Shown here: piece after piece, positions 9,375 through 20,016 of the stretch | Position numbering within the stretch: position 1 is the first letter of the stretch | Layout: each line of letters starts with the position of its first letter | Assembly: GCA_009602725.1 (NCBI GenBank) | Contig: WELB01000099.1 | Span: 331,259-395,258 of the forward strand | DNA length: 64,000 nt | Origin: Spirogloea muscicola | Taxonomy: Eukaryota; Streptophyta; Zygnematophyceae; Spirogloeales; Spirogloeaceae | Direction: 5' to 3' | Made by a program: the position numbers and the translations under genes | Notes under the pieces: model-generated | Told to the model about the DNA's origin: nothing | Seen by the model: only the letters and a program-made list of their open reading frames with translations | Databases searched by the model: none

Positions 9375-9957
9375 TAAAAGAAGAAGTGGCTCTCCCAAGG
9401 GGGGCAAGGGCTGTGAGAAGCCAGCCCGAAAAGAATTGACAAGGTTCGAAGGGGCCAAACTACGAGCTAAGCAGCGACTGCGGGGCCTGAAGAGGCTATG
9501 GCAGAACGGGGGAGGATGGACCACTTAGTAGTTACGAGTGAGGAGCCTCACATCCGACAGACTAGCTGCCGGCAAACTATCCCCCTGACGAAAGCCGGAG
9601 GCCGCAGCGAGAGCACGGCCAGCACGCAGATGCAAGGCGTGGGCCATGGACCGCTGGAGGGAGACGGACAAGCGCATACGATACACCTGAGCCCACGAGC
9701 CAGCGGCGTTGAAGTCAGCCGGCTCACCGCGCCTGCGGGACACAGCGCGCCGTGCAAGCCTGGCCAACAGGTCGAGCCAGTGTGATCCGAGAGCCCCATG
9801 CACGTCCACAGCCAGGGGGACGAACTCGTCGGCAGCCGGGTGGTCGGCGTGTTTGGCCGCCTTGCTGCGAGCGGCCTTTGCCGCAGCGTGGCCAGCCCGC
9901 GAGGCACAAAGCCCCGGGTTGGAGCGGTCGACCACATCAGTGGTGACCACATCGGCC
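9375..9957 (-). mobile_element. LINE C-terminal end plus 3' UTR, near-duplicate of 571-1,150
   Basis: Differs from 571-1,150 at only scattered bases over about 580 bp. The reverse frame 9,950-9,525 ends with LLTRNY and an intact stop. The copy is cut at 9,957 by unrelated sequence. The high similarity suggests late duplication of the nest or two insertions of one source element. Confidence 0.75.
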
Positions 9958-12340
9958 TAAAAAGGGAAATTTTGTGTCTTTGAAACAAGAGGAAGAAAGA
10001 AAGAAAGAAAGAAAGGCCTCTTCCAATGGGGGCAAGGGCTGTGAAAGCCAGCCGAAAAGAATTGACAAAGGTTTTGAAGGGGCCAAATGACGGAGGAGAC
10101 TGAAATGCTATGGCAGAACGGGTGAAGGATGGACCACTCAGTAACTACGAGTGTGGAAGCGCGGCCAGATTAACTGGTGGCTGGGAGAGGCCAGCTAGCC
10201 TTTCAAGGGAAGGTGTGAGGCCTCAAATCCAGACAGATTAGCTGTCGGAAAAGAATTCCCCTGACGAAAGCCAGAGGCCGCAGCGAGAGCACGGCCAGCA
10301 CGCAGATGCAAGGCGTGGGCCGTGGACCGCTGTAGGGAAGAAGAGCGGAAGACGAGGGAGGAAGAAGTCGCTCTCCCAATGGGGGCAAGGGCTGTGAAAA
10401 GCCAGCCCGAAAAGAATTGACAAAGGCTCTAATGGGCCAAATGACGGAGGGGCCTAAAGCGCAAGACGCTTCCAGGAGACGGGAAATGTTACTTTCTTCA
10501 TTCTTTTTTGGGCTGGCTTTTTCAGCCCCTATCCTTAATGGGCAAGCCCTTTCTGGAAAAGTTGGGGCAGTGGCTGGTTGGATCTCCTCCACGGCTTGCC
10601 CGGCAGGCCATCGAGCGGCGGCAGGGTCTGCCAGGCTTCAATGCTGCCGGCTCACTCGCCCAGGTACTTCGCATGAGGCTGGCAGTCTTGCTCCAGCGCT
10701 CTCAGATGAAGGGCTCGCCCATTGAGGATAGGGGCTGGAAAAAGCCAGCCCAAAAAAGACTGAACAAAGGACCTAGCGCAGGTGTACCGTATGCGCTTGG
10801 CCGTCTCGCTGCAGAGGTCTATGGCCCGCGCGCTGCACCTGCGTGCAGGCAGAGCCCTCGCTGCTGCCTCTGGCTCTGGCCAGGAGACCTGCTTCCAGGA
10901 ACCCAGTCTCTCTGACCTGAGGCTGCTTAGCAGGGGTTACTGAGTGCTTCGGAGCTGCTTCGTTTCTTCTCTTCTTAGTGCTTGTTGATTTTCGTACTCT
11001 CCTGGCCCCTTCTCAGAGCACTCCGGCTCCTTCAGACCTTGTCCGTTCCTTTGGGCTGGCCTCTCACGGCCACCAGTCAATCTGGCCGCGCTTTCTTCAT
11101 TGTCCATTCTTTTCTGGGCTGGCTTTGCCAGCCTATCTTCTCTCCGGGCGCGCCATCCCCCTTCTCTGGCTCACGCGGTGCACACGCACGCCGGCCGCGC
11201 TATGGCTGCTGCCTCAGGGTCTCGGCGGAGTGCCGCTTTACCTGCTTCGAGTTATTCTGATTTGCTGTTGCTCACTCATGGACACGAAGCAATCATCTGC
11301 ATCTTTTCGTGTCCTGGTGGGAGTTTTTCCTTTTTCGGCACCTTTTTGTGGCCTTTGTGGCATTCGGATATTGTCCATTCCTTTCTGGAGTGGCTTTGCT
11401 AGCCCCTCGTTTACTATGAGCGAGCAATTTTCTCTGAAAAGCGCTGTTTGGCCCGTTCAGACCTTGCCAATAATTGGAGGCTGTTCACATCCCTTGCCCT
11501 CTTTCTTCTTTAGATGTGCTTGGCCTTCATTTGTTTCAAATACACAAACGTTTTCTTCTGGGCTGGCCTCCCCCAGCCCCCGCGCCCTCTCTTTTTTTCT
11601 CTTGGAAGCGTCTGTCTCTCTTCAGACAGAAATCATTCTGCAGCTGTAGCCTCTGGCTATCGTCAGGGGGTTAGTTTGCCGGCAGCTAGTCTGTCGAATT
11701 TGAGGCTCCTCACTCGTAGCTACTGAGTGGTCCATCCTCCACCCGTTCTGACATAGCATCTTCAGGCCCCTCTGTCACTGTGGCTTTAGGCCTCTTCGTC
11801 GTTTGGCCCCTTCGAACCTTTGTCAATTCTTTTCGGGCTGGCTTTTCACAGCCCTTGCCCCCATTGGGAGAGCCACTTCTCTTTAGGCGCCTTCCGGCTC
11901 TTTGGACCTTGTCTATTTTTGCTGGCCCTTCCCAGCCCCCACCTTCTACGGGAGTAGAAAGACGCTTCAACGAGAGGGTGGTGGCTGGGATCCATGAAGT
12001 ATAGGGGCTGGAAAAGGCCAGCCCAAAAACGAATGAACACTCAGAGTTTCGCAGCTGCTTATTTCTTATTGTGCTTGTATGTCTGTAGTGCTTCCCCGGC
12101 GAACGCGGTCGGCCTGGCGGCTTGGGGCAAAGAGCGCAAATACGCCGATCACCCGGTTGGTGATAAATTGCGGCCCTGGCGATTGATGTACACGGGGCTA
12201 TCGCCAGGTTCCCGCACGCGCCTGGCGGTCTCGTTTCAACGCTCCCTAGCTGGGAGAGAAGAGCGCGCCCATAGAAAAGAGGGGCTGGCAAAGCCAGCCC
12301 AAAATAGAATGGACAATGTCCAAAGCCAAAGCAAGAGGAG
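9958..12340. mobile_element. Dense mosaic of LINE ends
   Basis: Pieces seen: reverse UTRs at 10,018-10,070, 10,346-10,440, 10,714-10,770 and 12,000-12,045; a reverse tail fragment at 10,203-10,330; forward tail coding at 10,565-10,705 (ARQAIERRQG, FNAAGSLAQVLRMRLAVLLQ), 10,772-10,945, 11,160-11,300, 11,630-11,735 and 12,085-12,245; forward hairpins near 10,510, 11,050, 11,117-11,133, 11,560 and 11,835. A poly-GAAA tract sits at 9,990-10,015. No host gene is visible. Confidence 0.55.
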
Positions 12341-12795
12341 CCGGAGAAAGGACTACACTACAACATACTGCAGAACACAGAAACGATGCAGAGGAAAGCT
12401 CTGTACCCACGAGTGAGCAACATCAGGTCTGAGTAGCTCGCTGCAAGGAAAGAGGCGCTCCGCCGAGACCCAGAGGCGGCGGCCCCAGCACGGCCTGCGC
12501 GCGTATGGACGGCGTTGGCAGGGAGCGTTGAAGCGATACGGCCAGGCGGGAAGACTTGTGCGAGCGACCCGGCGGCGTTGAAGCCGGGCATCGCCCCTGG
12601 CAGACCCGGCCGCCGGTCAATGGCCTGGCGAGCAAGCCGCTGAATGAGATCCAGCCAGCGGCTGCCGAAAGCCCCGTGTACATCCATCGCCAGGGCCGCG
12701 AATTCATCCCCCACCGGGTGGGAGAGGCCAGCCCAAAGGAATGGACGAGGTCTGAAGGAGCCAGAGTGCTAAGGACTAAGACAGCAGCAAAGGGG
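12341..12795 (-). mobile_element. LINE C-terminal end
   Basis: Reverse frame reads DEFAALAMDVHGAFGSRWLD, LIQRLARQAIDRRPGLPGAM, FNAAGSLAQV and ASYSDLMLLTRGY. The middle (QRS segment) is damaged. Reverse 3' ends flank it at 12,265-12,320 and 12,715-12,790, so the piece sits between two other insertions. Confidence 0.65.
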
Positions 12796-13414
12796 ACTCT
12801 CCCCTAGCGCACGCTGTCCAGACGCGAGCAGGCCGTGCTATGGCTGCTGCCTCGGGGTCTCGGTGGAGTGCCTCTTTCCCTGCAGCGATCTACTCTAACT
12901 TGATGTTGCTCACTCCCGGGTATTGAGCTTCCCTCTGCATCATCTCGTCTTTTGTAGTGTTGTCCTTTTTCGTCATTGTCCATTCTTTTTTGAGCTGGCT
13001 TTGCTAGCCCCCCTTCTCTCAGGACGAGCAATTTCTTCTCTTCTCTCTTTCTCGCTGGGAGAGCCACTTTTGGCACAACCGTGATAAGCTGTTGAAAGCA
13101 AGCCCGGAAGAATAATGCGTCCAATTTGACGGCAGTGGCTGTGAGAAAAGTGGCTTTCCCAACGGGGGCAAAGGAAATTGCTCGCCCATAGAGATTTGGG
13201 GCTAGCAAAGCCAGCTCAGAAAAGAATGGACATTACCCGAAGGCCACAAAGGCCGCAAATCGGTGCCGAAAAAGTAAAAACTACACACCAGGACACGAAA
13301 TGATGCAGATGGATACTCAGTAGCCACGGGCAAGGGCTCAGAAAGAGAGAAATGGCTCTCCCAATGGGGGCAACCTTGCTTGGAAAGTGGCTCTCCCAGC
13401 GGGGGCAAGGGCTG
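12796..13414. mobile_element. LINE ends on both strands
   Basis: Forward tail coding at 12,800-12,925 (HAVQTRAGRAMAAASGSRWS) with UTR to 13,025; reverse 3' end at 13,175-13,260 (hairpin GGGGCTAG...CCAGCTC). 13,026-13,170 contains short UTR scraps only. Confidence 0.5.
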
Positions 13415-13905
13415 TTTTTGGACTGGCGATGGATGTACACGGGGCTTCGGCAGCCGCTGGCTGGATCTCATTCAGCGGCTTGCCCGCCAGGCCATTGACC
13501 CCCTCTTCTCTATGCGCACTTCTTTCTTTATTGACCGGCGGCCGGGTCTGCCAGGGGCGATGCCCGGCCTCAACGCCGCCGGTTCGCTCGCCCAAGTCTT
13601 GCGCATGCGCCTGGCCGTATCGCTTCAACGCTCCCTTGCCCACGCCGTCCACACGCGAGCAGGCCGTGCTATGGCCGCCGCCTCTGGGTCTCGGCGGAGT
13701 GCCTCTTTCCCTGCAGCGAGCTACTCATACCTGATGATGCTCACTCGTGGGTACTGAGCTTCCCTCTGCATCGTCTATGTGTTCTACAGTATTTTGTAGT
13801 GTAGTTAGTCCTTTTTCCGGCTCCTCTTTCTTTGGCTTTGGACGTTGTCCATTCTTTTTTGAGCTGGCTCTGCCAGCCCCTCTTCTCTATGGGCGCGCAT
13901 TTCTT
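13415..13905 (+). mobile_element. LINE C-terminal end plus 3' UTR
   Basis: Forward coding reads FGSRWLDLIQRLARQAID, then (after a 36-bp insertion) RRPGLPGAMPGLNAAGSLAQ, VLRMRLAVSLQRSLAHAVHT, and finishes SYLMMLTRGY with stop at 13,757. The UTR to 13,905 ends in a hairpin GAGCTGG-CTCTG-CCAGCCC and CTCTTCTCTATGGGCGCGC. Inside the LINE frame the insertion happens to keep the frame open. Confidence 0.75.
13501..13536 (+). mobile_element. 29-bp LINE stub with 7-bp target duplication
   Basis: Host tail coding reads ...GCCATTGACC at 13,491-13,500. A 29-bp block follows (CCCTCTTCTCTATGCGCAC, then TTCTTTCTTT) and then a second ATTGACC at 13,530-13,536, after which the host sequence resumes with GGCGGCCGG. 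The block is exactly the last 29 bases of the family's 3' UTR. This is the cleanest proof that the UTR block is a mobile 3' terminus. Confidence 0.85.
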
Positions 13906-15120
13906 TCACAACCCTTGCCCCCCTTGGGAGAGCCACTTCTCTCTTGTGAAAAGGGTTTCGAGGGGGCCAAATAACGGAGGGGCCTAAAGCGCTATGGCAG
14001 AACAGGTCTGACTTAGCATTTTCAGGCCTCCCCGTCATTGTTGCCTCCTCGACTCTTTGTCAATTGTTTCCGGGCTGGCTTTTCACAGCCCTTGCCCCCA
14101 TTGGGAGAGCCACTTCTTCTTCTTTTCACAGCCCTTGCCCCCATTCGGAGAAAGTGCTCGCCCTTGATGAATAGGGGCTGGCAAAGCCAGCCCAAAACGA
14201 ATGGATGGCTTCCTCCCCCGTTCTGCCATAGCCTCTTCAGGCCCCGCAGTCGCTGCTTAGCTCGTAGTTTGGCCCCTTCGAACCTTCTCAATTCTTTTCG
14301 GGCTGGCTTCTCACAGCCCTTGCCCCCATTGGGAGAGCCACTTCTTCTTCTTTTCACAGCCCTTGCCCCCATTCGGAGAAAGTGCTCGCCCTTAGAGAAT
14401 AGGGGCTGGCAAAGCTAGCTCAGAAAGAATGGATTATGGAGAACCACTTCCTTCCATGTCAGAACGGGTGGAGGATGGAGCACTCAGTAAGCTACGAGTG
14501 AGATGCCTCAAATCCGACAGACTAGCTGCCTAAAAAACAAACCCCCTGACGATTTCTTTTCGGGCTAGCTTTTCACAGCCCTTGCCCCTATTCGGAGAGC
14601 TACTTCGACCTGACGAGAGCCAGAGGCTGCAGCGAGAACAACAAGCACAAAAAAAGAAACGAAGCAGCTACGAAGCACTCAGTAACCCCTGCTAAGCAGC
14701 CTCAGGTCAGAGAGACTAGGTTCGCTTCCTCGTTCGCTTACTGCTGTCTCAGTCCTTAGCACTCCGACTCCTTCAGACCTTGTCCATTCTTTTGGGCTGG
14801 CCTCTCCCAGCCACCAGTTAATCTGGCCGCGCTTGCTCAGACTGGGTTCCTGGAAGCGGGTCCCCTGGCCAGAGCCAGAGGCAGCGAGAGCACGGCCAGC
14901 ACGCAGATGCAAGGCGTGGGCCATGGACCGCTGGAGGGAGACTGACAAACGCATGCGATAAAGAAAAAGGCCAGCCCGAAAAGAATTTACAAAGGTTCGA
15001 AGGGGCCAAATTTCTCCCAGGGCGCTTGCTCATCCCAGGAGAAATTTTGTATATTTGAAACAAACGAAGGCCAAATGGCCAAGTACAAAGGCAAGCACAT
15101 CTTAAGAACTACATAAAAAG
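13906..15120. mobile_element. LINE ends closing the graveyard
   Basis: Two nearly identical forward UTR units at 14,025-14,130 and 14,250-14,370 each carry GGGCTGGCTTYTCACAGCCC, a CCCCCATTGGGAGAGCC block and a TTCTTCTTCTT end. Reverse ends lie at 14,150-14,200, 14,385-14,450 and 14,965-15,010, a forward end at 14,735-14,840 (stem GGCTGG...CCAGCC), and a reverse tail scrap at 14,840-14,960. The UTR block AAGATGTGC/TTTCAAATA recurs in reverse at 15,040-15,110. Confidence 0.55.
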
Positions 15121-15199
15121 AGGAGTGGGCGGTGGCTGGGACAAGGTCTGAAGAAAGGGCCGGATGGAGGCCGCGAAGAACTGACACGGATTGACGAGT

Positions 15200-15570
15200 G
15201 TGAATTGTTTCTTCTGATCGAGGGGCGGGGTTACACCGGGTCGGTCGGCCAGAACCGTTTTGACCGCCGGGTCAAGGGGGTGCCGCTGCCACGGAGGCCG
15301 ATGCCGCCTGCACGTGCGGATACGGATTTAGTTCATCGTATATTTGGAGGGGGTTGGTGCCAGCTGTCCCTTTTCGGGCGGGGGCCGGGGTGGTNCGGCC
15401 GACCGACCCGGCCTCAGGAAGTGATGGAGGGGGAGCCCGGCGGCGGCCCTGCGCCCCCCCCCCCGAGAAGATCCCCTTCCCGCCACCCCATTGGCCAACC
15501 CCGCTAGGTCCCAGTCGCCGCTCGCCCCCCCTCTCTCACCCCCGCGCCTCCGCCGCCGCCGCCGCCCGCC
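15200..15570 (+). promoter_or_regulatory. Upstream region and 5' leader of the fasciclin-like gene
   Basis: The sequence turns from LINE remnants to a C/G-rich leader. A TATA-like GTATATTT lies at 15,338-15,345, about 230 bp before the start codon. The leader holds C-runs and (GCC) repeats and ends in GCCGCCCGCCATGGCC, a strong start context. A single undetermined base at 15,395 may mark a small assembly gap. Confidence 0.45.
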
Positions 15571-17057
15571 ATGGCCGCCCCGCTGCGCGCTTTGGCCCTG
15601 GCCGCCGCCGCCGCCCTGGTGCTGGCCTACGCCGCGGCGCCCGCCGCGGCGCAAGCCCCCGGGCCCACGGGCGCCGAGGCGCCGGCGCTGCCGCCCAACT
15701 ACTTCAACTATCCGCCCCCCATTGCCCCGCCGCCTCCCTACGGCCCGACGTACTACCGCGTCGCCGAGCTGAACATGTCACTCCACTTTGTCAACAACAC
15801 CGGGGCCCCGGCGGACCAGGCCGAAGGCATCACTGCCGGCTTGTACCAGCGCCTCAACCTCACGCGTGAGGTCGGCACGACGCCCCACGTCACAGTGCTC
15901 ATCCCCACCGACGCCAGCTACAACGCCACCCTGTACCCTCTGGCGAAGCCACTGCTCGACCTCCTGAAAGGCCCCGACGCTGACTATGTCGCCAGGCAGC
16001 TTCTGAAGTACCACGTCATCACGGGCCGTTCCTGGGTCAGCGAAAACCACCCCAAGCCCGCCCCCCCCCCCAAAAAGCCAAATGAATGTAGCAAGTAGCT
16101 GCTTGCTTCCGCCCGGCCGATTGCAGGCTCTCGGTGCTACTGGTTGCAGAGACGAGAAGTGCGCGACGTGGCTCCACTGCATGCCAGATCCTTGACTGTA
16201 TCAAGCACTGTCGACAGGCATAACCCATGCAGGCTCGCTTGGATGCCTCGCCATGCCGGTTTACTGGATAGACGCGAGTGCGCTCCACAGCTCGAGCGTA
16301 GCAGAGCAGGGCCTTGGCAGCAGGCAGATGCCCGGCCACGTTTGTAGTACTGACTCTATCTCGCTGCGTGTGGTGGGGTTGCCAACGCTGCGTGTGGTGG
16401 GGATGCCAACAGTTGGATACCGACTTCGCCTTTGCAACCTCACCCCAGCTTTTCCCCACTCTTCTGCCTGGATACTCCATCGAATATGTGCACGACGTCT
16501 ATGGCGCAAATGGCAATGCGCTATCGACCTGGATCGGGAACACCTCTCAGCCTACGCAGAATTCCACATTTGCAGGGTTATTGCAGAATGGTTTTGTCAG
16601 TGATTCGTACCTGACGGCACTGTTGGTGAACGGATTTGCCATTCCTCCCCTGAAAGCCCTCCTACCCCCTGGAGCAGCACCTGCTCCAAGCCCTTCTGGC
16701 AGCCCACCCTCAGGCGGCAACAGCTCGCCTCCCTCAGCGCCAGGACCTTCCCCTGGCGTGGCTTCTCCTGGTAAGCAACTCCATACTTTCAGCTTGCAGC
16801 GAGTTGTCGCTGATCTGTCTTGTAGCACTTACCTTGTTCAGGCTCAAGCCTGTCTTGGCCACTCTACTTTACCATAGACCATCATCCGTGAATGTATGTA
16901 TCGGTACCATACAACAGAAGTTGCGTCCTCGTCGCTGACCTGGCTGTGAAGTGTCCCTAGATAAGCAAGCATCACCTGTGGTGCAGGTTGCACATATTTC
17001 CAGGTTCTCGTGCTCGTGGCGTTGAGTTGCACAAGCGTACTTATGCCACTCTTTTGA
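15571..17057 (+). CDS. Fasciclin-domain (FAS1) arabinogalactan-like surface protein, three exons
   Basis: Predicted 285-residue secreted protein, probably a wall or plasma-membrane adhesion glycoprotein. Exons by eye: 15,571-16,035, 16,449-16,770 and 16,987-17,057. Introns are GTCAGC...CCCAG and GTAAGC...GCAG, and the phases match. Residues 1-28 form an alanine-rich signal peptide, followed by a proline-rich stretch (PPPIAPPPPYGP). One FAS1 domain spans about residues 65-230, with VTVLIPTDASY and LLKYHVITG (the conserved H1 and H2 regions), then TLLPGYSIEY and NGFAIPP. Several N-glycosylation sequons (NMS, NNT, NAT, NTS) are present. A Pro/Ser/Ala-rich linker (APAPSPSGSPP) resembles arabinogalactan glycomodules. 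Exon 3 adds a hydrophobic end (VLVLVALSCTSVLMPLF) that looks like a GPI-anchor signal. The first splice donor is the least certain part; without exon 3 the frame would read on to 16,877. Confidence 0.8.
16364..16411 (+). repeat. Two-copy tandem repeat in intron 1
   Basis: A unit of about 24 bp (GCTGCGTGTGGTGGGG, then NTGCCAAC) occurs twice in a row near the 3' end of the first intron. It has no evident function. Confidence 0.6.
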
Positions 17058-17692
17058 GCGAACGACCTTGGCCTTTAGGAGGTCTGTTGACCTGGTAGAA
17101 ATTTCAAAGCTCTATGCCACTGAATGCGTAAGAGGTATTTGAGCTCCACGCCCGTGATTATCTTGATGTCTGCGTGGCGTGCCGAGTTAGCACCTTCAAT
17201 ACAGAGGTGCTACTGTTGCTACCAATGAAGTTTGGGTGCTACATACCACTCCCTCATTTATCATCATCTAGGATGCGTAAGGTGTCCATGTCATCATGGA
17301 GCAACTATTGCAGCCTGCACATGGTACATGTGCACATGCACGATGATTAAAGGTAAGCGTGAGCCTTGTTGGCAGGTATGGTTACATTTCACTTCAGCAA
17401 GTCCGAGATAGGAATCTAGGAATTGACGTATTATACCCGGACATGTTTGCTGATGTTGCATGCCATGATGTATCAAACATTGTGCGACCAATGACAATGG
17501 TGATTATTACAATATGTTTGAGGGCCTCATATTGTATAAAGCAATAGAGGCGCGGTGCACACAAAATGAAAGAGGCCAAGCTGGGACAAGACACATTGAA
17601 AGGATGGTGACTGCCTATGCCAAAATCCGCATAGGAGTTTGTGGTTGGCTTGTGGATAGTCCTTCTAGGCATCAGCCCTCTACGTATGCATC
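17058..17692. other. Intergenic stretch between two convergent genes
   Basis: No open frame with a recognisable product. The fasciclin-like gene ends on the left and the malic enzyme gene ends on the right, so both 3' UTRs lie here. On the minus strand TGTAA (17,382-17,386), the usual green-algal polyadenylation signal, lies about 310 bp past the malic enzyme stop and may end that mRNA. Confidence 0.45.
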
Positions 17693-20016
17693 TTACCACA
17701 GTGAATTGATGCGAATAAGACATGCTAAACTGATTAGGAATGTGGACTGGTTGAATATAAGGGGCGAGTAGGTTGAGGTCCACATGCTCCTCTCCACATA
17801 CGCCGACGTTTCTGCCTGCGTAATAAAGGGAGGCAACACAACCCATATGAGGAATCAAGTCAAGGAGGCCACTCCTCATTATCAAGTGTGGAAGTGTATA
17901 TTAAGGATGTTGAATCTCGTTCAGCTGTAAGAACCGTGCCTCGGTCATGCGACTGAGAATCTTGAGGTTGGTCTCTCGGTAGCCCTCAGCAAGGTCTTCT
18001 TCCACTGCCTTTCGCACAACTGCTGTCGCAACTTCCCGAGTTATTTCTCTTATTTTGCAACATCACGGTGCACTCGTCATCACCTCCAGATCATCAATAT
18101 GTTGCAGCATACCAAGAAATTGGGCAGGGCAGCCACAGTTGCAAAATGAACGCTGCCCATTATGTGCTGCTTTATAGCTTGTTCCAAGATGATCATGCAT
18201 GCCATTACGATCCTGTGATGCGGTGGTATCCGATGCATGTGCAATTGGAGCACGCAAAGCCACTATCCTGACCTGACAAGTGGCGGGAAAATGATGCCCT
18301 GCCTCAAGTCTTCCTCGGACATGAACGCGGGCAGCCTACATGTTCAACCAAGTAGAGATGCTGTGTCAGACTTGATCATAAAATGTGAAAAAGCAATTGC
18401 TGCATCAAATCCATGAGTACTCCTGCTCTGCCCTGCAACATCGATCGACTGCAAATTGCTCTGGAGGATGCCACTTCACTGCTTGCAAGGAGACCATGGC
18501 CACAAAGAAGTCGGCACGTCTGCATGCGGCCTGCCAGATGCTATTGCTCAAGCTTGCATGTCGCTTTGACGCCTTGTCAGGATTCCAAGCCTCCGACGAT
18601 GTTTCAATGAGCAGCGAGTGTTCTGAGAGTTAGATAATCTCACCTTTCTGCAGCAGCGTGCAGCATCTCATCGCTGATAGTACGGGCACCAGAGAGTAGT
18701 GCTCCAAGCCCAATGCTGGGGAACACTAATTCGACTGCCTCAGATTGCTGTAAGCATCCGAAATTGATGCAGGTGTTATGGCATTACAGTTGTTAAGGAG
18801 TACGTTTCTCTCCATTTGCTTTGCAATATCTGCTATGCTCAGGACGCTGCTTAGACAAACTTTTCATAGTTGCAGTCTGATATACTAGCGACAATGATCG
18901 CTGGCTGTTTCAGTTAGCCAGCTAGAGGCTCAAGCCAAAATCTGTTCAATAAGGCCATGAGCATCACCCAGGAAAGAGGCACATATTGTTGCCCTGGTTG
19001 GCGTGGCCAACCTCCCCTCCTTCTGCATGGCATTACTTGCTCAGAAAAGAATGAGACTAAAATTTGCGAATTGTTATAAGGGTCCGCCAATAGCTGCAAG
19101 CACGCTCCCGACTGACGTGTTTGCCCAGCCTTATTGAAGGTACTGGGGGACAGTAAGCAGTCCCAAGAGCTCACCTAAAGGAACATCATCGAAGGGGCTG
19201 CCACTTGCAAAGATAACATGGGGCCCCGCATGTCGGAATGCTTCTTCTGATGTACACTCAGCTGCAGTTTCAGAACATGTAGGCCAATTCAATAAACGCC
19301 AGCCACGTGCTAATCTTGTACATGTACCAAAAGGAAGGATACACATAGACATAGTAGAGTATACTATCACCTACGATTGGGTGCGTTCATGACGGATAGC
19401 TTGCAGGAGCAAGAGCCCAGCAGCGTGTTTAACCCTTTTACCGTTGGAAGTAGGATTGGACATTGCGATGATTGCAGGTCGAGGATTGCCATCATGTCTC
19501 ATGCCCTCCAGAACCTGGAAGGCCTAACAGAGCAGATAAGTTACATAGTCCATATTGTCTTAATTGGCTGTAATTGGATCAACAGATGTTTGCTATCCAG
19601 ATGGCAAGAGTGTCAAGAATTGCACAACCACACAACCACACATGCTCTCGTTTGCTGTACGAAGCAGAGTACCTCCTGAGTGAAAATTCTCCCCACACCA
19701 GAGAGGCCCAACAAAGCGTCTGGCTTGACCTTCCTGACCTGCAAGGTCCAGCTATACCCTCACATCAAATACCAACAATGACACGTGCTGACCAGGAGTA
19801 CTCTGAGCACTCCAGCTAGCTTAGACCATGGGGGTGCTGTTGGCAGACAATGCAATCTGCTTCAGCAGAACCACAAAACTAGCCTCTTCATACAAGTTCG
19901 GCTTGACATTCTCATGCAAAACCAGCGTGCCAGGCACGATGAGCAAGCTTGTCTGAGAGTCGGATGCAGACCCCTGTCTCATACCACATCAGGAATCGTT
20001 GCTCCTTCTTGCAAGC
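17693..20016 (-). CDS. NAD-dependent malic enzyme, C-terminal half in nine short exons
   Basis: Malic enzyme decarboxylates malate to pyruvate, making NADH or NADPH; the plant NAD type is mitochondrial. Exons by eye: 20,016-19,985 (tentative), 19,738-19,673, 19,514-19,442, 19,261-19,175, 19,022-18,968, 18,715-18,644, 18,335-18,273, 18,048-17,940 and 17,815-17,693. Phases join without conflict into about 225 residues. Family motifs appear in order: LQEGATIPDV; KPDALLGLSGVG; RPAIIAMSNPTSNAECT; HVIFASGSPFDDV; GHANQGNNMCLFPGIGLGAL; LSGARTISDEML; FMSEEDLRQGIIFPP; EITREVATAV; EEDLAEGYRE; YVERSMW. The GHxNQGNNM form is that of plant NAD-malic enzyme, not NADP-malic enzyme. The last intron appears to start with GC. 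The malic domain and FNDDIQGT region, which should lie upstream (above 20,016), were not found, so the gene is either 5'-truncated or its first exons are beyond recognition. Confidence 0.8.

Larger units (their letters stand above)
1353..14806. repeat. Recurrent 3'-terminal hairpin of the LINE group
   Basis: At least a dozen UTRs carry GTCMATTCTTTT followed by a 6-7 bp stem GGGCTGG/CCAGCCC and a short 3' block ending TGGGCGMGC or TGGGAGAGCC. Clear copies: 1,353-1,370; 1,954-1,972; 3,136-3,153; 3,294-3,313; 3,490-3,508; 5,648-5,667; 5,734-5,753; 7,226-7,244; 9,039-9,058; 9,143-9,159; 11,117-11,133. Loops differ in length and sequence (CTTTG, CTTTTT, CCTCTC, ACATT) while the stem is held. In several LINE families a 3' stem-loop is what the reverse transcriptase binds; that role here is inferred. 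Confidence 0.75.

Noticed and set aside
1-15120. Treating the short hairpin units as SINEs
   Set aside because: They are continuous with LINE coding tails in many copies and no tRNA- or 7SL-like head is seen, so 5'-truncated LINEs explain them better.
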